Origin: Hydrangea macrophylla
Taxonomy: Eukaryota > Streptophyta > Magnoliopsida > Cornales > Hydrangeaceae
Direction of reading: 5' to 3'
NCBI GenBank assembly: GCA_033977485.1
Contig: CM066991.1
Location: 28,889,850-28,953,849, forward strand
DNA: 64,000 nt
Positions 10,946 to 20,308 of the stretch are shown one piece after another. The position numbers and the translations under genes were made by a program. A model generated the notes under the pieces. The model did not search any database, was not told the DNA's origin, and worked only from the letters and a program-made list of their open reading frames with translations. How positions within the stretch are numbered: position 1 is the first letter of the stretch; every line of letters begins with the position of its first letter.

Positions 10946-12517
10946 ATGTCCGATAATTCCATCGAAGGAATTTTTGGAAATCCACTCTATTCATCCAGTT
11001 CATCTAGTTCTATTAACCCCATAGTTACACCGATCGACTCAATGGCCGACAATCAAAGCGAAAATGGTGATAATGTGGTTGTACTAATCGACGATTCACT
11101 TTGTCCTTTGTGCGATCTCATGACACCTGAACATGCGCCCACACCTTCTTGCATTCTCATTCCACCCCATGCAGGCAAATTTCAATTTCGCAATGGAATG
11201 ATTCAACTCCTTCCTACCTTTCATGGAATGGAGAGCAAGAAGGCATATCTACATGTCAAAGACTTTGAGGATGTTTGTAAAACTTTCTCACAGAATTATC
11301 CTGTAGATGTGACACGTTTAATGCTATTTCCTTTCACTTTGAAGCACAAAGCAAAAGCGTGGTTACTCGCCTTGAAGCCAAACTCCATCTACACTTGGCA
11401 TGCGATGAATACCGCTTTCTTGAAGAAATTCTTTCCACCTCGCATGACCACCGAGATTAAACGACAAATAAACTCTTACAAACAAAAGAGCAATGAAATG
11501 TTCACCCAAACTTGGGAGCGTTTCAAGGATTTGCTACTCTCATACCCACGTCATGGGTATGAAAAATGGCGAACCATCAGCTACTTTTAAGAAGGGCTAA
11601 ATGGTGAAACGAAAAAGTTGGTCGAGACCATGAGTTCGGGGCCATTTCTTCGTAAAAACACGGAGGAAGCTGAAGCTTATTTTGAGTGGCTAGCTGAACA
11701 CGCCCATGAGTGGTCAAATTCAGATGATATCCCACGATCACAGATATCCTGCGTAGAAGAAAAAAGTTTATATCAACAAAAAAGTGAGGATCATCTGATG
11801 AATAAGTATGAAGAACTAGTAAAGAAAGTGGAAGAATTGGAGATGAAAGGAAAGAGTTCTAGGCAGTTTTTACCTGAAGAACCATGTGACACATGTAACA
11901 TGCTGGGACACACTACTCAATATTGTCCAAATGTGCCATATTTTCAAGAACAACCCCCCATGGAAATGAATGTCATGCAAGGGTATAGGGAGGCGGGGAA
12001 TTCTTACAACAACTATAATCCACAAAATAATAGATGGAATCACCCCGGGTTCGACTGGAAAAACAATGCTGGGACCCAAAACCAATTTCAACAACAACAA
12101 CCCTACAATAACAATACTCAATATCAAGGGCAATACAATAGGCAGCCCCAGCCATTCAATCAGAATAGAACAAACAACTACAACCAAGGTCAACCCTCTA
12201 ACAACCAATAAGCAAATATTTACATGCCACCTCACAAGAAGGTGCAGGAGGAAGACCCACTCTCTAATGCAAACTTAACACAACAGTTAATTTAAATGAT
12301 GAGTAAAATGTCCGCAACATTAGAGAGGATGGATGCACGTCAAGAGGGTTCGAGTGGTACGTTTCCTGCTCAACCACTTCCAAACCCCAAGGGCTACAAC
12401 AATGGCCCTCCTAACCATGAACAGGCAAAAGCCGTGACAACATTAAGAAGCGGCAAAGTCATAGGTCAAAACATGCCTCATTCTACTCCCAAGGAGTATG
12501 AAGAGGAGGAAGTGGTA
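10946..12517 (+). pseudogene. Element A: gag, two stops, cut by D
   Basis: Athila-type Gag, in one frame from ATG 10946 to the D insertion. It holds the gag domain (FRNGMIQLLPTFHGME, LFPFTLKHKAKAWLL, TWHAMNTAFLKKFFPPRM) and one zinc knuckle CDTCNMLGHTTQYC (CX2CX4HX4C), followed by an Asn/Gln-rich tail. In-frame stops are TAA at 11588-11590 (TAT in copy B) and TAA at 12209-12211 (CAG in B). D interrupts it after the acidic EEEEVV. Copy B (from 32220) is highly similar throughout, which supports the start and frame. Confidence 0.9.
12513..12517. repeat. Target-site duplication of element D, left copy
   Basis: TGGTA here and at 20304-20308, on either side of D. The sequence joined across D aligns with the uninterrupted gag-pro region of copy B. 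Confidence 0.93.
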
Positions 12518-14876
12518 TGTCACGCCCCGGAGCAGCATAAATAGAGAAAAATAAATTTCCTTTATGGGTCCATAGGGAATGACGGGTGAATAACCGCATT
12601 GTCATCTAATCAACCAACAAACACCACGATAGGGAGGATACTATTCATATCTTATTAACATAATCAGAGGCTACAGCGGAAGCTATAAAAGGTTTGGAAG
12701 CAACAGATGCCCAAGTACCAATTATAAAAGTCTACCAAATCTATTACAACAGCTGGCTTATAGTCTAAAGCCTAAACCGATAACAGCAACAGTACAACAG
12801 ATATACAAACTAACTATTACAAGCAGCATGTCTTCTTCTCCAAGCCTTCAGCTCCAAGACCGGCAAAATATCAGTCTCCCGTCCTCAAGTCCTGCGAAGC
12901 TCTAGACATTGGAATGTCCAGGGCATAAACGCCATCAGCTTTGAATACAAAGCTGAGTGAGTACATTAAACAACACTCCTCACCGTTATTGTTTAGCATC
13001 TTAAAATGCGGTTAATCTCTTAACAATGGCGTCACTCACGGACATAGCAAAGGTCTCATTAAACTATACATGAATTCATGATAGCAGGAATCATATTAAG
13101 TAATGACAAGGATAAAGATCATGGTATAATATCTTATCACATATTCATCAAATCCATGCATGTAACCCATGCAACCACCCATGCATATACCTTTGCGTCG
13201 GGACGCTGAATCCACGACTGAACATTAATCTCATCATATCCATCTCTGTATCCATACGTTGATACCATAATCCAAATCCGTATCCATACATAGATACCAT
13301 AGTACCAATCGGAATCACCCGACTAGGCAGTAGGTCCTACAATCCCTTGATAGGGTTACCGGTCGTCTACACAGTACCACCTATCTGTAAACAATGGAAG
13401 CGGCACAACGGACGTCTTCTACGCTGTGTATATTCTCACTGGTCGTCTACACGGTGAGTATATATTAGGGCACTAGCCGGACGTAATCGTCAACGGTACA
13501 CTGGACGTCTTCAACAGTGCATACGCATCACTAGACGTCTTCAACAGTGAGAGGCGCACTAGGAACTCTAACCGTCCCACGTCCACCCGACTCGTCAGCC
13601 GTTGATCCCATAGATCCAAAGTACACATATCTCATATAAGCCACATAAGTCACATATCCCATTTCTCATCAGCTTCTCTTGCCTCTTCATATCACTATCC
13701 CATGCATGCTGACACATGTTGTGAAATGCTCATATACTAAATACAGGAAATACCACATGCTCTGTATTCAACATATCTACTGATTACTGATTATTAACAT
13801 GCAGTTGTATTCCGTTCTACTATTCAATAACATACGACAGTCAAATAATTCATCTCATATCGACAGTTAATAATAAACAGTTCATCTTGTAACATTAACA
13901 TAAACATCATATAAGGCTAACGTAGTATCATGTTGACTAAGCACATATCCAATATCACGTAGGGTACAACCATTAGCAGCTTAGGTACATTACAATCAGC
14001 TCATAACATATAACAATAGATAAACAACATTCTGCTCTTTCCAATCGATTGGAAATAATGTCAATCGATTGGACTTAATGTCAATCGATTGAACAAACAT
14101 GTCAATCGATTGGACTTAATGTCAATCGATTGGAATAATGTCAATCGATTGGATATATCAATCGATTGAATATAATGTCAATCGATTGAACTCTGTCTTC
14201 TTCTTCAAAACTACTGGGTTTTATTTTAAAACGTTGGGGTTCCTCTTTCCTCCTCATGCACGTTATTATACACATATAAACATCACAAAAACAACCTCTT
14301 TGAGTGAGTTAATGAAACTCACCTCTCTCGGCGTTCCGTTGACGGTGTCCCGAGCTCCGCGGCGGCGGCCATGGTGGTTCTCTTTCCTCTCTCTCTCTTC
14401 TCTGCTCTCTCTTCTCTGTCCGTCTCTATTCTCTCTCTGTCCTCCTCTTCTTCTTCTTATTCTTCCTCTCCTTCTCCTCTCTTCCTCTCTAACCCGAGAG
14501 GGTGTGTGTATATATATATAATATATATGTGTGTGTATATATATATATATGAGAGTTTATATCTCTCTCTCTCTCCCAAACACACACACAAGCAAACATA
14601 TATATGTATAAGGGAGAGGGTATATATAGGGAGGGGAAAACAATCACAACCACACAAAACCAACGAGGTGGCCAACTCCAGCTACTCTCAATCGATTGAT
14701 ACCAGGTGTCAATCGATTGGGGTTAGGTCGGCATGATACCAATCGATTGGTAAAACATCCAATCGATTGACATATCAATCGATTGAGATAAGGTCAATCG
14801 ATTGAACACACAATCTCACCAAAGGCTAAGAAAGGTACTAGGGATCTATATATACCTGAAAATACAGGGTATTACA
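12518..14876 (-). repeat. Element D: 3' LTR
   Basis: 2359 bp. By eye I count about nine differences from the 5' LTR (17945-20303), all transitions, and no length change. It carries eight CAATCGATTG palindromes at ~20-bp spacing (14042-14188), a CT-rich and (TA)n stretch (14380-14640), a TATA candidate and a second palindrome set (14688-14806). The short ORFs over the CT/TA tracts are low-complexity and not genes. Confidence 0.95.
14042..14188. repeat. CAATCGATTG array in D 3' LTR
   Basis: Eight perfect 10-bp palindromes at about 14042, 14062, 14082, 14103, 14123, 14142, 14159 and 14179, spaced mostly 19-21 bp, or about two DNA turns. Spacers are variants of GACTTAATGT. The identical array is at about 19468-19615 in the other LTR, with one copy changed to TAATCGATTG. 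Confidence 0.85.
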
Positions 14877-14892
14877 TCATCCACCACTTATC
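14877..14892 (-). other. Element D: polypurine tract (probable)
   Basis: On the minus strand this reads AAGTGGTGGATGA directly before the LTR terminus TGTAATACCC. It is purine-rich and correctly placed, but not a perfect purine run. Confidence 0.55.
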
Positions 14893-16086
14893 AAAAGATT
14901 TCGTCCTCGAAATCTGAAGCAGTAGCCCCTATTACCAAAAAGGAAATCCATCTCGCAAGACAGACTCTAAATGCTCACGTTCTCGTTTTACATAAACGAT
15001 TACATCAGCGGCCAACGGGTTAAAGTTCTAGACACGCGATACGAAAACATCAACGATCTATGAGTACTAGGATGACAGCTACTAATCCCCGGGTTTAGAT
15101 ATATAAATTCCGTAAATCAAACTTCGGAAAAAGGTTCTAGGTAGCAAAATCTAATCATCTCACAAATCTGAAACGGCTAGTCCCCAAACACACAAGGTTC
15201 CTTCCTCGTGCCAAACTCCACGGTGTAAGGATCCTATTGATCAAGTGTTCTAATCACATCTAAGTCATAGCGAAGCATTGGTATCTACTCCTGTCTCCGA
15301 AGAGGCTTCCTATTGTGCTGCCGATGTCTGTACTGCTGCATTAGTTGATTGTCTTCTATCTCTGAACTCCTTGTTAACTCCCATGTTATTGTCGTCGTCC
15401 CTCAGGATATTGACTTGAAAGCATTCGTGACTCTAATATCGTAACTGGTGATTTAAACTTCCTCATGTATCTCCATATTCCCACGTACCATTGATATAAT
15501 CATCTCTCGAGGTCGTACCATCCATTAAATACTTGTTCTGCTTCCACGTATTACCTAAATAGGTTAGGCAGAGCTACATACTGATTTTCATGAGTCGTTC
15601 TATTATATAATCTCGACTGGGTGAAAGCAACATGCAATCGATGTTGAAAAGAATCCTTCTATGATACTCTTTGTAATTCTGGTGTTGTCTCTACGTTACT
15701 CGTATCTCTTCCCGTATACTCGCAATCTCCTAGTTCGTCCTCTTTTGTTAAGGCTACATCTTACGAAAATTTAGATTCCACATCTCTAGTCTTTGTTCAA
15801 CTTACCAACGGTTGGCGTAGTCTTTCGATAGGGAGGCAATTGACGTCATATAAGGATGCAAAAGAAGTCTTATAGGGATGCAATTGATGTTATACAGGGA
15901 TGCAAATGATGTCATATTTATTTTTGGAAAGCTACTGTCAATCAGTGTCGAACGAATTGTTCAGGTATCTACAATCTATAGTGTAGACTAATCCTCTCAC
16001 AATCAAATCAAATGAATGCCAAAGTTCTTGCAATATCAGGATCGTATATAATGCAAAATGTAGGTGCTGAGTATTGTACCTTCTGT
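14893..16086. other. Element D: internal region without genes
   Basis: About 1.2 kb between gag and the 3' LTR, where an autonomous relative would carry about 3 kb of pol. Stops occur in all frames and I recognise no polymerase, protease or integrase motif. Three short direct repeats of GGATGCAAxTGAxGT-like text (about 15850-15930) are visible. It may be a rearranged pol remnant or acquired filler. Confidence 0.6.
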
Positions 16087-17229
16087 CTATCGTCCTTGTC
16101 TAAGTCGAGACCAATTATTTGTATGATGAGTCTGCCCTCGTGGTACTTGTTGCGATGGAGCATTGTGTTGCATCTCTAGTTCTGGACAAAACTTACGGAC
16201 ATGACCAAATTTACCACAGTTGAAACATCGTATTCCCCGTCCATTAGATTTCCTTGATACTCTGCATTCTTGGGAATGGTGCCCTGCTACTCCACAATTG
16301 TAGCAGATATCTCGTTTTCTATGTGGTGTTGGAGTCGCCACTGGTTTTGATTCTTTCTTGTCGTTCTCCATCCTCTTACGCTTCTGGCGGTTACTTGTAT
16401 AACTTCTCTCCATGTTTCCTCGTTGAACTTGGTTAGTTGCCAACACAATCTGACTTTCTCTTCCTCTCTGATCCGTTATGAAAAACTGATCGTTCTTTGG
16501 AAATATTTTATCAAAGTATGGTCCTTCACTAATCTGAGTATCGTCTTCTAGCTTCGTTGCCATTTCTACCAAAGCTTCGAAAGATTGATCTAAATGTCCT
16601 ATAGTCATATGACGGATATGTGGAACTAGTCCCTGATGATATCTTTTGATCTTCCTTCTTGGGGTATCGATCATATGCGGCGCAAATCGTGATAGCCTCT
16701 CGAATTGAGTTGTATATTCCGGCACTGTAAAACTACCTTGGACTAATTGGATGAACTCCATCTCCCTCTTGTTCTTCTCAGATTCTGGAAAGTACTTCTC
16801 TAGAAATCGAGTCTTGAATGATTCCCAAGTCATCCTTCCTACAGCTTCTTCACCTATCGTAGCTTTCACTGCGTCCCACCAATCTGCTGCTGAGAATGTC
16901 AGTTGAAATACTGCCAAATGTCTTTTCTCAGTGTCAGTACATTCAAGTGTCTCAAATATCAATTCTATCTGGCGAATCCATTGCTCAGCTTGCCATGCTC
17001 CTGTTAGTCCTGTAAAGGTTCCTGGTTGAAGAGCACGAAATTCCTTTAGCAACTTGACTCTTGTCTGACGTACTAGTGCTTCATTGCCGATGACGTGATC
17101 CGCACGATTGATAACTTGTTCCATGCGACGGATGAAAACTCCAATCATTCCTGTTGGATCTATCTCAGGAGGTACTATATCAGATACTCCATTCAGCTGG
17201 CTCGGGTTTCCTTGAGTCGTCCTAACCAT
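16087..17229 (-). CDS. gag: Element D: intact Gag with two zinc knuckles
   Basis: A 380-residue uninterrupted protein forming the virus-like particle and binding the element RNA. Residues ~80-260 are a retrotransposon gag domain (WIRQIELIFETLECT, AVFQLTFSAADWWDAV, WESFKTRFLEKYFP, QGSFTVPEYTTQFERLSRF). Two CX2CX4HX4C zinc knuckles, CYNCGVAGHHSQEC (309-322) and CFNCGKFGHVRKFC (335-348), bind nucleic acid. The protein stops after a basic tail, where autonomous chromoviruses usually read on into protease. Start ATG 17229 is the first in frame after the leader. It is the only complete Gag in the window, in the youngest element, so it could still be expressed; that is inference. Confidence 0.92.
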   Translation of the reverse strand: MVRTTQGNPSQLNGVSDIVPPEIDPTGMIGVFIRRMEQVINRADHVIGNEALVRQTRVKLLKEFRALQPGTFTGLTGAWQAEQWIRQIELIFETLECTDTEKRHLAVFQLTFSAADWWDAVKATIGEEAVGRMTWESFKTRFLEKYFPESEKNKREMEFIQLVQGSFTVPEYTTQFERLSRFAPHMIDTPRRKIKRYHQGLVPHIRHMTIGHLDQSFEALVEMATKLEDDTQISEGPYFDKIFPKNDQFFITDQRGRESQIVLATNQVQRGNMERSYTSNRQKRKRMENDKKESKPVATPTPHRKRDICYNCGVAGHHSQECRVSRKSNGRGIRCFNCGKFGHVRKFCPELEMQHNAPSQQVPRGQTHHTNNWSRLRQGR

Positions 17230-17924
17230 AACGAGTGCTGGTAGGGTTCAATGTTGCTACCTAAAATGAAAATCTATTCGGTCAGACGCATTCTATCTTA
17301 CAGCTCAAGCAAGAACATGCGGTAACAAATATATAGTACCACTATATAACACGATCACATTAAGTAATACGAATACCTCACATAAATAATAATATTAACC
17401 ACATAGGTCAGTCTACCTACTAGGTACGCTTAAATGTATCTATGCTCAAGACGAAACTACAACTTCTACGCTTGACGTCAAATCTCAAACATTCTATTTC
17501 TATTCTCAAGTTCCAGGCTACGAGTACTGCTCAACTAACATGTGAGACCACTCAACTAACATGTGGCTCAAGGTAACAGGATAATCTTATCCTTAACCTC
17601 TTTCTATTTCTAGGACATACTGACTGTTCCGAGATCGCTCAGGAATTCGTCAGCGTCTAACATCCAACGGCTCTATATTTATAGGATCTCCACAACCACA
17701 ACTAATTCTCAGTGCCTGTTCTCCGCTAACTCAGCTATCCACATCCTTATTGGTTCCAACAGTTACTATCTTCCAAAGAAACATCCTCAGACAGATTCTT
17801 CCAACCTCTTATCTGTGTGACAAGATAACAGTTCTATCTCATCTCAGCTAATCCTCATGCTACCGATATTAACTTAGAATTCAGGTTCGAACACCAAAGA
17901 CAAGCGGTTAACAACTAAAACCTA
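17230..17924 (-). other. Element D: 5' leader
   Basis: About 0.7 kb between primer site and gag start on the minus strand. No coding signal. It would contain packaging signals by analogy with other LTR elements, but none can be shown here. Confidence 0.6.
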
Positions 17925-17937
17925 GGCTCTGATACCA
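17925..17937 (-). other. Element D: primer-binding site (tRNA-iMet type)
   Basis: The minus strand reads TGGTATCAGAGCC seven bases inside the 5' LTR end, the common initiator-Met tRNA primer site of plant gypsy and copia elements. It fixes the orientation of D. Confidence 0.9.
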
Positions 17938-20047
17938 AAAATCCTGTCATGCCCCGGAGCAGCATAAATAGAGAAAAATAAATTTCCTTTATGGGTCCAT
18001 AGGGAATGACGGGTGAATAACCGCATTGTCATCTAATCAACCAACAAACACCACGATAGGGAGGATACTATTCATATCTTATTAACATAATCAGAGGCTA
18101 CAGCGGAAGCTATAAAAGGTTTGGAAGCAACAGATGCCCAAGTACCAATTATAAAAGTCTACCAAATCTATTACAACAGCTGGCTTATAGTCTAAAGCCT
18201 AAACCGATAACAGCAACAGTACAACAGATATACAAACTAACTATTACAAGCAGCATGTCTTCTTCTCCAAGCCTTCAGCTCCAAGACCGGCAGAATATCA
18301 GTCTCCCGTCCTCAAGTCCTGCGAAGCTCTAGACATTGGAATGTCCAGGGCATAAACGCCATCAGCTTTGAATACAAAGCTGAGTGAGTACATTAAACAA
18401 CACTCCTCACCGTTATTGTTTAGCATCTTAAAATGCGGTTAATCTCTTAACAATGGCGTCACTCACGGACATAGCAAAGGTCTCATTAAACTATACATGA
18501 ATTCATGATAGCAGGAATCATATTAAGTAATGACAAGGATAAAGATCATGGTATAATATCTTATCACATATTCATCAAATCCATGCATGTAACCCATGCA
18601 ACCACCCATGCATATACCTTTGCGTCGGGACGCTGAATCCACGACTGAACATTAATCTCATCATATCCATCTCTGTATCCATACGTTGATACCATAATCC
18701 AAATCCGTATCCATACGTAGATACCATAGTACCAATCGGAATCACCCGACTAGGCAGTAGGTCCTACAATCCCTTGATAGGGTTACCGGTCGTCTACACG
18801 GTACCACCTATCTGTAAACAATGGAAGCGGCACAACGGACGTCTTCTACGCTGTGTATATTCTCACTGGTCGTCTACACGGTGAGTATATATTAGGGCAC
18901 TAGCCGGACGTAATCGTCAACGGTACACTGGACGTCTTCAACAGTGCATACGCATCACTGGACGTCTTCAACAGTGAGAGGCGCACTAGGAACTCTAACC
19001 GTCCCACGTCCACCCGACTCGTCAGCCGTTGATCCCATAGATCCAAAGTACACATATCTCATATAAGCCACATAAGTCACATATCCCATTTCTCATCAGC
19101 TTCTCTTGCCTCTTCATATCACTATCCCATGCATGCTGACACATGTTGTGAAATGCTCATATACTAAATACAGGAAATACCACATGCTCTGTATTCAACA
19201 TATCTACTGATTACTGATTATTAACATGCAGTTGTATTCCGTTCTACTATTCAATAACATACGACAGTCAAATAATTCATCTCATATCGACAGTTAATAA
19301 TAAACAGTTCATCTTGTAACATTAACATAAACATCATATAAGGCTAACGTAGTATCATGTTGACTAAGCACATATCCAATATCACGTAGGGTACAACCAT
19401 TAGCAGCTTAGGTACATTACAATCAGCTCATAACATATAACAATAGATAAACAACATTCTGCTCTTTCCAATCGATTGGAAATAATGTCAATCGATTGGA
19501 CTTAATGTCAATCGATTGAACAAACATGTCAATCGATTGGACTTAATGTCAATCGATTGGAATAATGTCAATCGATTGGATATATTAATCGATTGAATAT
19601 AATGTCAATCGATTGAACTCTGTCTTCTTTTTCAAAACTACTGGGTTTTATTTTAAAACGTTGGGGTTCCTCTTTCCTCCTCATGCACGTTATTATACAC
19701 ATATAAACATCACAAAAACAACCTCTTTGAGTGAGTTAATGAAACTCACCTCTCTCGGCGTTCCGTTGACGGTGTCCCGAGTTCCGCGGCGGCGGCCATG
19801 GTGGTTCTCTTTCCTCTCTCTCTCTTCTCTGCTCTCTCTTCTCTGTCCGTCTCTATTCTCTCTCTGTCCTCCTCTTCTTCTTCTTATTCTTCCTCTCCTT
19901 CTCCTCTCTTCCTCTCTAACCCGAGAGGGTGTGTGTATATATATATAATATATATGTGTGTGTATATATATATATATGAGAGTTTATATCTCTCTCTCTC
20001 TCCCAAACACACACACAAGCAAACATATATATGTATAAGGGAGAGGG

Positions 20048-20055
20048 TATATATA
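20048..20055 (-). promoter_or_regulatory. TATA box candidate, D 5' LTR
   Basis: CCCTATATATACCC on the minus strand, about 62 bp downstream of the upstream palindrome cluster. Nearby (TA)n microsatellites offer alternative TATA-like sequences, so the exact site is uncertain. Confidence 0.5.
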
Positions 20056-20116
20056 GGGAGGGGAAAACAATCACAACCACACAAAACCAACGAGGTGGCC
20101 AACTCCAGCTACTCTC

Positions 20117-20235
20117 AATTGATTGATACCAGGTGTCAATCGATTGGGGTTAGGTCGGCATGATACCAATCGATTGGTAAAACATCCAATCGATTGACAT
20201 ATCAATCGATTGAGATAAGGTCAATCGATTGAACA
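20117..20235. promoter_or_regulatory. Palindrome cluster upstream of D's TATA box
   Basis: Six CAATCGATTG-type sites, one reduced to CAATTGATTG, within 68-187 bp of the LTR's outer end. The same set is at 14688-14806 in the 3' LTR. Confidence 0.5.
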
Positions 20236-20308
20236 CACAATCTCACCAAAGGCTAAGAAAGGTACTAGGGATCTATATATACCTGAAAATACAGGGTATT
20301 ACATGGTA

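Larger units (their letters stand above)
12518..20303 (-). mobile_element. Element D: young, gag-only chromovirus-like LTR retrotransposon
   Basis: 7786 bp with two LTRs of equal length (2359 bp), intact TSD (TGGTA), an iMet primer site and a purine-rich tract, all reading on the minus strand. LTR ends are TGTAATACCC...GGGGCATGACA, as in many Del/Tekay-type chromoviruses. The internal 3068 bp encode only Gag. No protease, RT, RNase H or integrase motif was found on either strand, so it is non-autonomous and would need those enzymes from a relative. It is similar in design to the gag-encoding terminal-repeat elements called TR-GAG. Lineage is inferred from Gag and LTR style and is less certain than the structure. 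Confidence 0.9.
17945..20303 (-). repeat. Element D: 5' LTR
   Basis: 2359 bp. In transcription order (right to left) it has the terminus TGTAATACCC, six CAATCGATTG-type palindromes (20235-20117), a TATA box (20055-20048), (TA)n and CT-rich tracts, then eight palindromes (19615-19468), ending GGGGCATGACA. The promoter is inferred from the TATA box. Confidence 0.95.

Noticed and set aside
14042..14188. Regular short repeats resembling a CRISPR array
   Set aside because: Repeat units are 10-bp palindromes with near-identical spacers, sit inside an LTR present twice, and the DNA is plant nuclear.
14138..14736. ORFs of 72-127 codons in D's LTR (repeated at 19613-20163)
   Set aside because: They translate CT-rich and (TA)n microsatellites (Ser/Leu and Tyr/Ile runs), overlap on both strands and lie within LTRs.
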